Positions 24,867 through 34,802 of a stretch of DNA of 64,000 bases are shown in pieces. Positions within the stretch are counted from its first letter, which is position 1. Each line of letters begins with the position of its first letter. The stretch is from Sphingobacterium cellulitidis (lineage in GTDB: Bacteria; Bacteroidota; Bacteroidia; Sphingobacteriales; Sphingobacteriaceae), in the NCBI GenBank assembly GCA_002245855.1, contig NOUX01000003.1, positions 372,001 to 436,000 on the forward strand, given 5' to 3'. Position numbers and translations under genes: made by a program. The notes below the pieces were generated by a model that saw only the letters and a list, made by a program, of their open reading frames with translations, searched no databases and had not been told where the DNA came from.

Positions 24867-27800
24867 ATGAAAACCGAAAATTACTTAAGAGAAATCCGTG
24901 ATATTTTTGCTCATCTTGCCTTCAGAACAAAGTTGGACAACAATAATGGTTACTCAGACCTAAATAAATATGTTGAGTTACTATTTATGTCAATATTTGG
25001 ACAAATATATGATAAAGAGTTCAAACAATTCACTAAAGTAAACTATCCTACAATAGACCTTTATTCATTTGATAACGAAATAGCAATACAAATTTCTTCC
25101 GATAGCTCTACAACCAAAGTCAAGAAGACTTTAAATATGTTTATTGACAATAATTTTGATTTGAAATATAAAAAACTATACATTCTCTTTCTAAAAGATG
25201 AAAGCAATATAAAAAAGGAATCAATTCAAAAGATTTTAGTTAATTCAAATTACAGTAAAAAACTAATCAAAACTTCAATTTTTTCTTCTGAAAGCTTATT
25301 AGATTTTAGCCGTTTGTGTAAGGAAATTGAAAACCTACCAAGTGAGACTATTGAAAAAATACATAGTCATTTAGATTTTCAATTCCCACAAAGGGTCTCT
25401 AGAATGGAGACTTTACAAAAAGACATACCAGAGTATCCAGAAGTACAGCATCACATAACGAGACATTTAACAAATACTGACCATACAGACTATTGGGCTC
25501 AATTCTTTGAAAAAGAAACGCTTGTTAGCTTGGTAATACAATGCTTAGAAAATGTAGAAGAAACAAGGATTATTGTAAAAGCAAATGCCGGACAGGGTAA
25601 ATCTGTCGAGTTAGATCATCTTGCACATCAATTACAACAGACAGGTTACGATATATCACCCGTATTAATTAATATAAAAAATTATACATCTAAGCTGAAC
25701 AAATTCATTTCAGAAAAATACCCCCACTGGAATGATGCAGATAAATCGAATGCATTACTTCTAATAGATGGTTTAGATGAAATCAATCCTTCAGCTCAAC
25801 AAGATTTTATTTCAGACTTCAATCATCTGCTTGAGTGCAACCCCAAATTAAAAGTTATATGTACTATACGTTCAAATTTTGATAGCCGTTTCTTTTCTTG
25901 TGATAAGAATCACTTTAAAGAATATTTTATTCATCCGCTCTTTGAAAAAGATATATTAAATTATATAAATCAATACAGTCAACAAAGTGATGTATTAAAA
26001 AAACTCATCAAAAAACCATGGGTTAAAGATATTGTTTCAATTCCATTCTATTTAGTAGAATTGGTCGACTTATCTAATGACCACAACAAAAAACTGCCCA
26101 ATAACCTTAAAGATTTCTATCATCTAATTATTCAGCGGAGATTAGATAGAGATTATTATAAATATAAGGGTAGACTAGATAAAGAGGAGGTATTTAAAAC
26201 CCTTCAAAAGATTGCTATTTATATGACTTTACAGGGGATCAACTCAGTAAAACTGTCAAAATTAACACAACTAAATAATTTTTCTAAAGAAGATTATAAG
26301 TCAATCCCTTTCTTTTCCATATATGAAGACAATTTAGAAGACCATTTAAGCTTTTTACACAACAATTTTCAAGAGTTTTTAGCAGCAGAATGGTTATCTA
26401 GGCAAAGCTGGGAAGTTATTTCTGCAATAATTTTTAATGATAAGACTAGCTATCTAAACACCAAACTACTAAACACAACGGTAATCTTATTTTCTATTTT
26501 AGATAAAAAGACCCACATATACACGTCATTAACCTATAAGATAAAATATACGGATTACACAATTTTCTTCTACGTAGAGAAAGAAAGACTAGCTTTTACA
26601 GAAAGGTTTGATATTTTTAAAAAATTCATTCTAGATGGGAAAGAGAAGGGTTTAGCATACTTGTCTGGAGATTTTAGTGAGCAAGATCTTTTTAATTTCA
26701 TTGACTATGATATAGCCGGACTAAATTTCATACTCGATGAATTAAAAGAAGACAGCAAATCTTCCAACCATTTTCACAGTTTACTTTACCTCATTTGGGG
26801 ATTTCCAGCTAAAAAACTTACAAAAAGAAAAACGACTGAAATATTATTACTTATACAAGAATTCATTTTAAAAACAGGATATAAAGAATTAGAATATGAA
26901 CTCTTGATAAAAATAGCGCATCAATTAGGGAAATTTGACGAGGGATTCTTAAATAATTTTGTCAAAAAATGCCCTCTATTCAATCACCGACTTGTCCTAA
27001 CAAGAGTTATTGAATTGATTGATCAAAACAATATTCCGAATCAATTTGAAAATATCATAAAAAAAGCGGAGGATTTAAGTAAGAATGGAACAAATTGGGT
27101 TAACAATCATGAACGAATTTTTTCAAAGTATGTCCTAGATAATTTACACCATTCAAATTACCAATATCTGTTAAACCAATTGTCAGCAGATAACAACTTT
27201 TACCTAACTAAACTTCTTAATGCAAGGAAATATTTTGGAAGTAACAGTTTAAAATTCATCGATCAGGTATATCTCAAACTCGCTGAAATAGCTAATAAAA
27301 ATAATTCGGAGGAGGTCATAGGAAATTTAATCCATTACATTAATGAAATCCATTACGATTCTTATTCAAGAGACACTTATGGAGACCTGACACTATTCTT
27401 TAGCAATATTAGGGAAAAAGATCTTTTTAGGATTCTCTTAACAAATAACACAATTCTAGAGCGTGGGTATATCTTCAACAAATTGTTTGATCTAGAAAAC
27501 ACAGATTGTAGCAAAGAAATCATTGAATTATATCGACAAACCCATATCGATGCAGATAGGTTGAAAATGATTTATTTGAACACGTTTTCAAATGCCTCTA
27601 CTACTTCATTAAATCTCAGTCGGTTTATGTCTACCGAATTCCCCGATGAATTTAGAATTATTACTCCTCTGTCAACCTTACAAAACCAATGGAATGAATG
27701 GAAAATAAACGGGCTTAAATTGTTATCAAACAAAAAAGAATACATACAGAAAATTCACCAAGTTGTTGATTACATAAAAGACCACTACCCCGAATTCATC

Positions 27801-29054
27801 AATGAGCAAGGTATTTTGGATTTTGACTACCGTTATCATGACCTCCTGAATAGGCAGTTTGAAAACTCAATAGTGATTGATTTTGTTGATTACAAATCTC
27901 ATAATAATATAATTGACACTATACCATATTTATTAGATGACGATCAGGCTTGGCATATCCATTTAGGAAAGCAAATCAAGCTTCATCAATACGAAGAATC
28001 TCAAAAGCTGATAGTTTTAAAAAATGCTTTACAAGATTATGTGCATTCAATACTTTCTTCAATAGACTTTACCTCCTGCCGTGAAAAAGAGTTGAACAGA
28101 GATAATATAGAGGTACAAATTGCTATTTGGTTCAAAGAAGGAATTATTCATTTACCGTTTGAAACAGCTATCCAATTAATATGTCACGATTCCATTGATG
28201 AACATACTTTGGACAGAGTAAGAATGAATGACTTTTTGATAGAAATTCATTCTTTAGAGACTATAAAACCTTACTTAATCAAAATTATACAAGATCAATT
28301 ATCTTCAACAAAGGATGTCGCATTGGCTATACGTACATGTATCGACCATAAAATTAAAGATATTGAAGAGGAGATCTTCGAAATGTTGTGTTTTGGCGAA
28401 ATCAGACTCCGTATTTTATGTAGTGATTATCTGATAAAAATGGAGTACAACAATAATATATTGATGCGATATTTGGAAGATAATCCTTTGGTGTCACATG
28501 ACTGGCAAATGAGTCTCGTCGAATACTTATATAATAACGAAATAAATCACTCATCATTATTAGCTGTCATAGAAGGGCAAGTAGAATTTGATCCTGATCT
28601 CGAATACATGGATTACATCCCCAGAAGCCTTTGCAAATATGGTTTGAGACTAGGTTCACATAAATGCATGCTCATATTTTTTAAGTATCTCAAAGATAAT
28701 AAATATCCAGACAGCAATATACGATATGAATATTTTGAAAACATAAGACAATTATATCCAGATGAATTATTCCTTTTGTGTTTAGAAGCTATAGAAATAT
28801 ATAAAGATCATATTAGGGATCATGGAAGATCAGACATCTGTGGGATGCTTGACAATAATATTACGAATCTCGCTTCTGAAGATGTAGACAAGTATCATCA
28901 GACGATTTTGTTATACAATAGACTTATAATTGAAAACAAAGATACTATCCCGAGTATAAGATCTTTGGAATGGTGGAAAATAAGATTGACCAAAAAATTT
29001 CAAGAAAGGAATAGTCGCTATTTATCCGAAAGCAAAGTATTATCGCTAATTTAA
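24867..29054 (+). CDS. SMEK-NACHT STAND NTPase, probable NLR-like defence protein
   Basis: A 1395-residue protein in three parts. Residues about 5-150 match the SMEK-type N-terminal domain, with nuclease-like strands PTIDLYSFDNEIAIQISS followed by KVKKTLN. Residues about 200-480 are a NACHT NTPase with Walker A KANAGQGKS (238-246), Walker B ALLLIDGLDE (296-305), CTIRSN sensor-like motif and a FLHNNFQEFLAAEWL winged-helix segment. The C-terminal about 900 residues are helical-repeat-like, probably the sensor. Bacterial NACHT proteins with varied N-terminal effectors defend against phage. This gene sits right beside the ICE junction and is strongly AT-rich. What it senses is unknown. Confidence 0.87.
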   Translation: MKTENYLREIRDIFAHLAFRTKLDNNNGYSDLNKYVELLFMSIFGQIYDKEFKQFTKVNYPTIDLYSFDNEIAIQISSDSSTTKVKKTLNMFIDNNFDLKYKKLYILFLKDESNIKKESIQKILVNSNYSKKLIKTSIFSSESLLDFSRLCKEIENLPSETIEKIHSHLDFQFPQRVSRMETLQKDIPEYPEVQHHITRHLTNTDHTDYWAQFFEKETLVSLVIQCLENVEETRIIVKANAGQGKSVELDHLAHQLQQTGYDISPVLINIKNYTSKLNKFISEKYPHWNDADKSNALLLIDGLDEINPSAQQDFISDFNHLLECNPKLKVICTIRSNFDSRFFSCDKNHFKEYFIHPLFEKDILNYINQYSQQSDVLKKLIKKPWVKDIVSIPFYLVELVDLSNDHNKKLPNNLKDFYHLIIQRRLDRDYYKYKGRLDKEEVFKTLQKIAIYMTLQGINSVKLSKLTQLNNFSKEDYKSIPFFSIYEDNLEDHLSFLHNNFQEFLAAEWLSRQSWEVISAIIFNDKTSYLNTKLLNTTVILFSILDKKTHIYTSLTYKIKYTDYTIFFYVEKERLAFTERFDIFKKFILDGKEKGLAYLSGDFSEQDLFNFIDYDIAGLNFILDELKEDSKSSNHFHSLLYLIWGFPAKKLTKRKTTEILLLIQEFILKTGYKELEYELLIKIAHQLGKFDEGFLNNFVKKCPLFNHRLVLTRVIELIDQNNIPNQFENIIKKAEDLSKNGTNWVNNHERIFSKYVLDNLHHSNYQYLLNQLSADNNFYLTKLLNARKYFGSNSLKFIDQVYLKLAEIANKNNSEEVIGNLIHYINEIHYDSYSRDTYGDLTLFFSNIREKDLFRILLTNNTILERGYIFNKLFDLENTDCSKEIIELYRQTHIDADRLKMIYLNTFSNASTTSLNLSRFMSTEFPDEFRIITPLSTLQNQWNEWKINGLKLLSNKKEYIQKIHQVVDYIKDHYPEFINEQGILDFDYRYHDLLNRQFENSIVIDFVDYKSHNNIIDTIPYLLDDDQAWHIHLGKQIKLHQYEESQKLIVLKNALQDYVHSILSSIDFTSCREKELNRDNIEVQIAIWFKEGIIHLPFETAIQLICHDSIDEHTLDRVRMNDFLIEIHSLETIKPYLIKIIQDQLSSTKDVALAIRTCIDHKIKDIEEEIFEMLCFGEIRLRILCSDYLIKMEYNNNILMRYLEDNPLVSHDWQMSLVEYLYNNEINHSSLLAVIEGQVEFDPDLEYMDYIPRSLCKYGLRLGSHKCMLIFFKYLKDNKYPDSNIRYEYFENIRQLYPDELFLLCLEAIEIYKDHIRDHGRSDICGMLDNNITNLASEDVDKYHQTILLYNRLIIENKDTIPSIRSLEWWKIRLTKKFQERNSRYLSESKVLSLI

Positions 29055-29058
29055 ATAA

Positions 29059-29295
29059 TTAATTTTTAAGGATTCAGTTGATAAAGCATTACAACTTATT
29101 GCAAAACAGATCGACTCTTCAATAGATAAAGAAGATCAAGTTCTTTTAAATCGAAGGTTAGATTCGCTTGATAAATTAGACTTTGATTTATTAAATAATT
29201 GTCAAAAAGTTTTATTTCAATACTATAGTGCTAATTCAAAGAATATTAAGTTACTAAGAAAATCGGTTAAAAAAATGTTCATAAATTATTTCTGA
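29059..29295 (+). pseudogene. Start-less coding remnant (about 78 codons)
   Basis: A clean open frame runs from just after a stop at 29056-29058 to TGA 29293-29295, with no ATG near its beginning. The predicted residues look coding: DSVDKALQLIAKQIDSS near the start and YYSANSKNIKLLRKSVKK near the end, with amphipathic helical patterning. It starts a few bases after the SMEK-NACHT stop. It is most likely the 3' remnant of a gene whose 5' end was lost, or a short gene using an unusual start. I do not recognise the family. Confidence 0.45.
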
Positions 29296-29377
29296 AAAGC
29301 GGAAATGGTGTTTTTAAGGAAATTTGAACCAACTGCCCTAAATTGTCTAATTCCCATTTGCTGAATGCTATCTTACT

Positions 29378-30268
29378 TTATTGAACAGTATAATTTTGAA
29401 TTAAAAAATACTTCACATGTTCATTTTTTAGACGAGCAGGGCGAAAGTATATCTCTCTATTTAGCAATTTACTATTTAATGAGTCAACATAATTTTTGAA
29501 CAATTGGATATCTAGTTTTTGTCTTGTAGTAGCGTTATAGACTTCAGTATTAACCTTTTGAACACTGCCATTATTATTTACCACATATTTATTTCTAATA
29601 TTAATATTATTAAGATCTAAATTTAGAGAATCCGCTATATTTTTAAAATAATCATTATTTGCATCATTAGTTATTCTCAATAAATTCTTATTTGGTAGAG
29701 GCTCATCAGATATGCCTTCATTCCGAAAATAAACTTTCTCCAAACTCATAGAATTCTCAAGCTTTTGGAAATCTTCATTCTCTAATTTATAATAGTTTTT
29801 AGTGGTACCATTATTCCCTGAACCAACTATTAATAATTCTCTGTCTAAATTGTAAGAAATTGGCAAATACTCATCAATATAAACGTAGGACCTGGATAAT
29901 TTCTTTACAAAAAGTGAATCTTTACTGAGAAATCCAATGATATCTCCCCTACCTAATTGGTCATTTACTAATTCTAAATCCTTAATATTTGATTTAAAAT
30001 TTTTTAGATTTATCGAAACAATAGGGTAATCAATTTGGATACTATACAAGATTGAGTCATCATTTGAAAAAAAGTATGCTTCTTTAAAGTTAAATTTAGA
30101 ATTATAGTCTTCAATGTTATCTATTTTTTTCTCAGTTTTTAAAATCAAATCTTTTATATCTGACATTTCAAGTCCAAACTTTAATCTTTTGGGTATTTTG
30201 TCCTGTCCATTGCATATAAAACAAAACACTAGATTAATAGATAAAATAAAGGCTAATAAAAATTTCAT
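29378..30268 (-). CDS. Secreted protein of unknown function
   Basis: A 296-residue protein with an N-terminal Sec signal peptide (MKFLLAFILSINLVFCFICNGQ, cleavage likely near residue 21). The Cys at 19 makes a lipoprotein possible, but the box CFICNG is atypical. The mature part is rich in Asn, Asp, Lys and Leu and contains no motif I know. It stands alone between the decayed frame on its 3' side and the sulfatase gene on its 5' side, the latter on the same strand 161 bp away. Confidence 0.7.
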   Translation of the reverse strand: MKFLLAFILSINLVFCFICNGQDKIPKRLKFGLEMSDIKDLILKTEKKIDNIEDYNSKFNFKEAYFFSNDDSILYSIQIDYPIVSINLKNFKSNIKDLELVNDQLGRGDIIGFLSKDSLFVKKLSRSYVYIDEYLPISYNLDRELLIVGSGNNGTTKNYYKLENEDFQKLENSMSLEKVYFRNEGISDEPLPNKNLLRITNDANNDYFKNIADSLNLDLNNINIRNKYVVNNNGSVQKVNTEVYNATTRQKLDIQLFKNYVDSLNSKLLNREIYFRPARLKNEHVKYFLIQNYTVQ

Positions 30269-30429
30269 AATAGGCTATAATTTGTACAGCTGACAAATAA
30301 ATTTAATAATTTTAGTCTAGGCTTTAATGCCTTATCAGTATAATCTTGGGAAATTATTGTATTTTCCTTAATAAGTACAATTATATCTATTTCTTATTGT
30401 GTATCGCTATTTAAAGACGAAAATTCCCT

Positions 30430-31932
30430 CTAATTAAATAACGGATTAATAAATTCCCATTCTTTAATATGAGAAGGATGATGCTCTTTTAAGACAATTT
30501 CATCGAATGTTTTCAATAAATCTGCATTAGAGCTTGCCAAATCCTTTTCCTCCTTGGGGTCATTCTCAAGGTTATAGAGCTCCCAGGCTGTATTTTTATA
30601 GCCTTGCTTCTTTACATTAGTTTTTACTGCTTTCCATTTACCTTTTCGAATCGCAATTTGACCACCTTTTTCAGGATATTCAAAATATAAATAACGTTCA
30701 TTTAGATTATGATCTTTTCCGAGTAATGCAGGCATCATGGATTCACCATCAGTTGGAATATTTTCAATTTTCAGCAAATCTGCAAATGTTGCCATCAAAT
30801 CATATTGAACAGAAATATGGTCAGAAACTTTATCCTTTGGAAATTTATTCGGCCATTTGGCAATGAATGGCACTCTGATTCCCCCCTCATAGACGTCCAT
30901 TTTAAGACCTCTGAGCCCCCTGACACTATTGAAGTACTTTGGCTGTACCCCACCATTGAATGTTGCCCCATTATCACTTGAAAACATGACTATGGTGTTT
31001 TCATCAAGCCCAAGTTCCTTGAGTTTAGCAAGGATAATTCCCACCTGGTCATCCAGATAAGTTATCATGGCGGCATAAGTGGAAAGAGGGTATTGAGATG
31101 GAACATATCCATTCTCACCTAGATATGGTTGTTCTCCAGGGAATTTTCCAATATATTTCTTGATATACGCTTCTGGAGCTTGTAAGGACACATGCGGAAT
31201 CGTATAAGGTAAATACAGAAAGAAAGGACTCTTTTTATTCTCTTCAATAAATCCCAAAGCTTTTGAAGTCATTTTCTCTGGAGAATACTCCTTTCCCGTA
31301 AATTTCTCAAAATCCTCATTCTTGAAATTCTTAGGATCGAATTGTTCATGAACAAAACGATATTCATTATCTAAAGTATCCCATTTCCCATTTTCCCAAA
31401 GGTGGGTTGGGTAAAAATTATGGGCTTGTTTTTGATCAAGATAACCGTATGCATAATCAAATCCTTGTTTTTGGGGATCACCTGTAGTATTAGCCATTCC
31501 TAAGCCCCATTTACCAACAATAGCAGTTTTATACCCAACGGATTTTAACATTTTAGGGATGGTTAAAATCCCTTCTGGAAGCGGCATTTGCCCTCCTTCT
31601 TTATCATCTTGAAAGCCTCCTAATTCGTAATTCCCACGGATATAAGATTTCCCTGAATGCTTTCCAGTCATCAACATAGCTCGTGAAGGAGCACACACCG
31701 GAGCTGAACTGTAATGTTGAGTAAAACGAACTCCTTCTTTAGCTAATTTATCCAAATTTGGAGTCTGAATTAACTTTTGACCATAGGAACCAAGTTCTCC
31801 ATACCCCAAATCATCTGCATAGATATAGACAATATTCGGTTTGTTATTTAAATGATCTTGAGCAAATAAACTCCAATTAACTAAGATAAGCCCTATGGAA
31901 AGCAATATAGATTTGAAATTAAATAAATGCAT
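30430..31932 (-). CDS. Secreted sulfatase (type I, formylglycine-dependent)
   Basis: A 500-residue sulfatase. Residues 1-24 are a signal peptide. The metal pair lies in ADDLGYGE (D40/D41), and the activation motif C80-A-P-S-R-A is the C-x-P-S-R signature whose Cys becomes formylglycine. Downstream motifs include GKWGLG, YLPYTIPHVSLQAP and SSDNGA. The substrate is probably a sulfated sugar or glycan. The adjacent fucosidase gene, 32 bp upstream on the same strand, suggests sulfated fucose-containing glycans. ATG 31932 is preferred over the upstream in-frame TTG. Confidence 0.92.
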   Translation of the reverse strand: MHLFNFKSILLSIGLILVNWSLFAQDHLNNKPNIVYIYADDLGYGELGSYGQKLIQTPNLDKLAKEGVRFTQHYSSAPVCAPSRAMLMTGKHSGKSYIRGNYELGGFQDDKEGGQMPLPEGILTIPKMLKSVGYKTAIVGKWGLGMANTTGDPQKQGFDYAYGYLDQKQAHNFYPTHLWENGKWDTLDNEYRFVHEQFDPKNFKNEDFEKFTGKEYSPEKMTSKALGFIEENKKSPFFLYLPYTIPHVSLQAPEAYIKKYIGKFPGEQPYLGENGYVPSQYPLSTYAAMITYLDDQVGIILAKLKELGLDENTIVMFSSDNGATFNGGVQPKYFNSVRGLRGLKMDVYEGGIRVPFIAKWPNKFPKDKVSDHISVQYDLMATFADLLKIENIPTDGESMMPALLGKDHNLNERYLYFEYPEKGGQIAIRKGKWKAVKTNVKKQGYKNTAWELYNLENDPKEEKDLASSNADLLKTFDEIVLKEHHPSHIKEWEFINPLFN

Positions 31933-31964
31933 AATCAATTATTTATCCGGTTTGCCTTAATATA

Positions 31965-34211
31965 TTAATTAAAGAAGTCTAATTCGGCTATACTAAGTGA
32001 TTTATCATCCCTAGCTATTTTTACCGCTTCAATTTTAATGAATTTTGTTTTCACAGGGTTTTTAAATCTGAATGTCCTGGTTGTAGGATCATTGATTAAA
32101 TTACCAAATTCAAATGAATCTATTAGGTCCCAATTTGTTCCATCATTGCTACTATAAATTTTTCCTAACTCAAGCATTCCTTTTTCATTCTGGCGTTGAG
32201 GTGTATATGCAAAACTCTTTAATAGTTCGGTTTTTCCTAAATCGATAGTTACAAAATGAACATTATTATCAGATTGGGAATTCCAATAAGTACTCGGATT
32301 TTCATCAAACATTAAATTTGACTCATGACCTTTAGTTTCTGAACTTTTATCAATGATTTTCCAATCCTTTTTTTCAATTCCGATTTCCTTTTCAACTACA
32401 GATCCAACTTGGCCATCTTTTGAGATCGCTATGGCATTAATATGATTACTATTAGGAAGGAATTCACCCTGATATAAATTTGAGTTTTTATTAGGTTTTG
32501 TTCCATCGGTCGTATAGAAGATTTTATAATCTGCACTTAGATTTTTTAAGACATCTTCACCATGTGGTTTCCATCCAAACTCATGTTTTTTAGGTTCGAT
32601 TGTAATTCTACCACTAGCACTACGTGAAATTTCCAGTTGAGGAGGAGTATTAGGCGCTAAATATGCCCCTATTTCACTTAATACCGGAATTGCTCTGCTT
32701 TCTAATATTCTCAAACGTAATTTACTAGTATTTACTTGCGGGAAGCGTAAAATCCTCTTAAAACCTACATTTGTACTATGGCTGATTTCTTTCCAACTTC
32801 CATCAATCCAAGCATCTAATGCAAGCTTTTCAATTCGTTCCCCATTGGTATCGATCGCTTCTTGAATCACAAATCTATTTAAGTTAGTTGTCTTAGAAAG
32901 AGGAATTTCAATCTGAACTTGACTGGACTTTAAAACTAATTTTGTTTTTAAATCACCATCAATTAATGATTTATCAATCTTAGCATTCCTTAATAAATTA
33001 TTGGAATAAGTTGATTTAATTCTTTCACCGACTTCCTCTAAAACCTTTACATCTTCTGGAGAGAATTTCCCTTCACGATTAGGCGGAATATTCAATAAGA
33101 ATATAGAATTCCCTCCTACAGATCTTTCATAAATGTCAAACACATCATCTGTACTTCTTACTTTCTGGAAATTATCATCCCTATAAAACCAACCTTCACG
33201 TATGGAAGTGTTCGTTTCTGCAGGCTGATAATGTAAAAATTTCGCACCCTTTATCGCTTCCCTGCTGCCTAAGTCTTGATCAGTTAAATCTTTATGCGTA
33301 TCTAAGGTAAGCGGATCTTGAGCATAAGGAATTACATTCCACTCCGTTGGCCTTGTACCTCCTGCTTCATTCCCACACCAACGCAAATCTTCCATTCCAA
33401 AGATGATAGCATCTGGCGCAAGCGTATGAATTAATTTTTTCCAGGCTACCCGATTATATTTTTGCCCACCCTTTGTTTTTGGATGTGCACCATCAAACCA
33501 GACCTCATGGATTGGACCATACTCTGTTAATAATTCAAATAATTGATTTAGAAAATACTCATTGTAATCGTCTACATTAAATTTAAAGGTTTGATTATCC
33601 TTAAATGGTCTACCTTCAACTTTTCTAGGGATAATTCTATCTGAATACTGACTTAAATTACCATATAAACCATCCGGATTTTCTATTTGGTATAAGTCTG
33701 CTGGCGATAAATAAATTCCCAATTTAAGCCCAAACTTTTGACATGATGCCGCCAAATCTTTTAGGACATCACCATTTCCGTTTCTAAAACCTGTAGACAT
33801 AACACCATGCTTGGTATAACGACTTTGCCATAAAACAAATCCATCATGATGTTTTGCAGTAAAAATCACCTTGGTCATGCCAGCATCTTTCATGCTTTTG
33901 CACCATTGATCGGTATCTAAGGTTTTAAGATCAAATATTTTAGGATCTTCTTTTCCATTTCCCCATTCCATTTTTGTAAATGTATTCGGACCAATATGGA
34001 TAAAGGCAATGAACTCATCTTTGAGGGCATCATATTGGTTTTTTGTTGGAACAACGTGAGCTGCTTTTCTGATAATTTCTTCAGGTGTATCCGATTGATT
34101 GATACTATAAGTATTCTTTATTGGAAGTGAATTACCTTTTAGTAGTTCTTGACTGATTGCTAAGGAAGTTACGCAACTAAGGAGTAAAAGTAAATTGATT
34201 CTTTTGTTCAT
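31965..34211 (-). CDS. GH29 alpha-L-fucosidase with C-terminal carbohydrate-binding modules
   Basis: A 748-residue secreted enzyme. A signal peptide (1-20) is followed by the GH29 catalytic domain (about 40-400) with FIHIGPNTFTKMEWG, FTAKHHDGFVLW and the nucleophile D240 in HEVWFDGAHP. A beta-sandwich region comes next, then a chitobiase-like C-terminal unit (DYKIFYTTDGTKP, about 560-620) and an F5/8-type C (CBM32-like) domain at the end (NPSTYWNSQSDNNVHFVTIDLG). It hydrolyses terminal alpha-L-fucose. It is the first gene of a pair with the sulfatase. No SusC/SusD genes are in the window, so it is not an obvious classical utilisation locus. Confidence 0.92.
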   Translation of the reverse strand: MNKRINLLLLLSCVTSLAISQELLKGNSLPIKNTYSINQSDTPEEIIRKAAHVVPTKNQYDALKDEFIAFIHIGPNTFTKMEWGNGKEDPKIFDLKTLDTDQWCKSMKDAGMTKVIFTAKHHDGFVLWQSRYTKHGVMSTGFRNGNGDVLKDLAASCQKFGLKLGIYLSPADLYQIENPDGLYGNLSQYSDRIIPRKVEGRPFKDNQTFKFNVDDYNEYFLNQLFELLTEYGPIHEVWFDGAHPKTKGGQKYNRVAWKKLIHTLAPDAIIFGMEDLRWCGNEAGGTRPTEWNVIPYAQDPLTLDTHKDLTDQDLGSREAIKGAKFLHYQPAETNTSIREGWFYRDDNFQKVRSTDDVFDIYERSVGGNSIFLLNIPPNREGKFSPEDVKVLEEVGERIKSTYSNNLLRNAKIDKSLIDGDLKTKLVLKSSQVQIEIPLSKTTNLNRFVIQEAIDTNGERIEKLALDAWIDGSWKEISHSTNVGFKRILRFPQVNTSKLRLRILESRAIPVLSEIGAYLAPNTPPQLEISRSASGRITIEPKKHEFGWKPHGEDVLKNLSADYKIFYTTDGTKPNKNSNLYQGEFLPNSNHINAIAISKDGQVGSVVEKEIGIEKKDWKIIDKSSETKGHESNLMFDENPSTYWNSQSDNNVHFVTIDLGKTELLKSFAYTPQRQNEKGMLELGKIYSSNDGTNWDLIDSFEFGNLINDPTTRTFRFKNPVKTKFIKIEAVKIARDDKSLSIAELDFFN

Positions 34212-34368
34212 TTTTTTCTTTTCGGCTATATAAGGTCAAAATAATTATAAAATTAACGGTTCCCTTTAGGATTAATTGAGCCAATTTTAGCATAAACTAA
34301 ACCTCCATTAGCCTATTCCTTCGAATTGCAAATTCTTAAAAATATAAATTGTATATAACCTTAATAAA

Positions 34369-34452
34369 GTTCATATCCGAACAGGAATCGGAGGAAAAGG
34401 AATGACAGCGAGTCCAGGATATGCTTTTGAAAGCATCAATAAAATCTTATAA
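34369..34452 (+). pseudogene. C-terminal relic of an FAD-dependent oxidoreductase
   Basis: The last 27 codons of a lost gene. The frame encodes HIRTGIGGKGMT then ASPGYAFESINKIL and a stop at 34450-34452. The pattern GIGGKGMTASPGYAFESI is characteristic of the C-terminus of FAD-dependent (DadA/TIGR03364-like) oxidoreductases. A stop codon occurs shortly upstream in frame, and no further homologous sequence is visible. A terminator follows at once, so this looks like the tail of a once complete operon end. The internal ATG at 34402 would give only 16 residues and is not a plausible gene. Confidence 0.6.
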
Positions 34453-34496
34453 AACATTAAGAGCCTTTAATTAATTTTAAAGGCTCTTAATGTTTT
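34451..34496. terminator. Strong bidirectional-type hairpin terminator
   Basis: Two perfect 20-bp arms (AAAACATTAAGAGCCTTTAA and its complement) surround a TTAATT loop, ending in TTTTTATT on the plus strand and an A/T-rich flank on the minus strand. It follows the FAD-oxidoreductase relic and probably terminated that gene. Confidence 0.88.
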
Positions 34497-34543
34497 TATT
34501 CATTTATTCTCTTATTTTTATACTAAACCAAAGATCCTGAATT

Positions 34544-34762
34544 ATGGATTTTCTCCTTCTTTTCAATACGAGCAATATTTTATATATAGTAATCACAACT
34601 ATAGTAGTTTCTATCTATGGTTATACATTATATTCCATAATGACAAATCATTCCCTAAGCAACTTAAAAAAAACATTTTGGGTTATTATATCTTTATTAT
34701 TTAGTTTACTAGGATGTTTAATTTATTTTATTTTCAATCCATTAAGGAATGTTAATACCTAA
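34544..34762 (+). CDS. Small membrane protein, PLDc_N-like
   Basis: A 72-residue protein with two transmembrane helices (about residues 8-30 and 42-65). The second half, FWVIISLLFSLLGCLIYFIFNPLRN, matches the pattern of the phospholipase-D-nuclease N-terminal (PLDc_N) family, in which WVIIILLFPLLGPIIYFI-like sequences recur. Such proteins occur alone in Bacteroidota with no known function. It stands alone, convergent with the TPR gene. Confidence 0.72.
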   Translation: MDFLLLFNTSNILYIVITTIVVSIYGYTLYSIMTNHSLSNLKKTFWVIISLLFSLLGCLIYFIFNPLRNVNT

Positions 34763-34802
34763 GCATTACTCGATCGAATAACCATCAACTAACTAATCCC
34801 TT

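Noticed and set aside
34402..34452. A 16-codon gene starting at the ATG after GGAGGAAAAGG
   Set aside because: The residues before the ATG continue the same conserved oxidoreductase C-terminus, so the ATG is internal to a relic.
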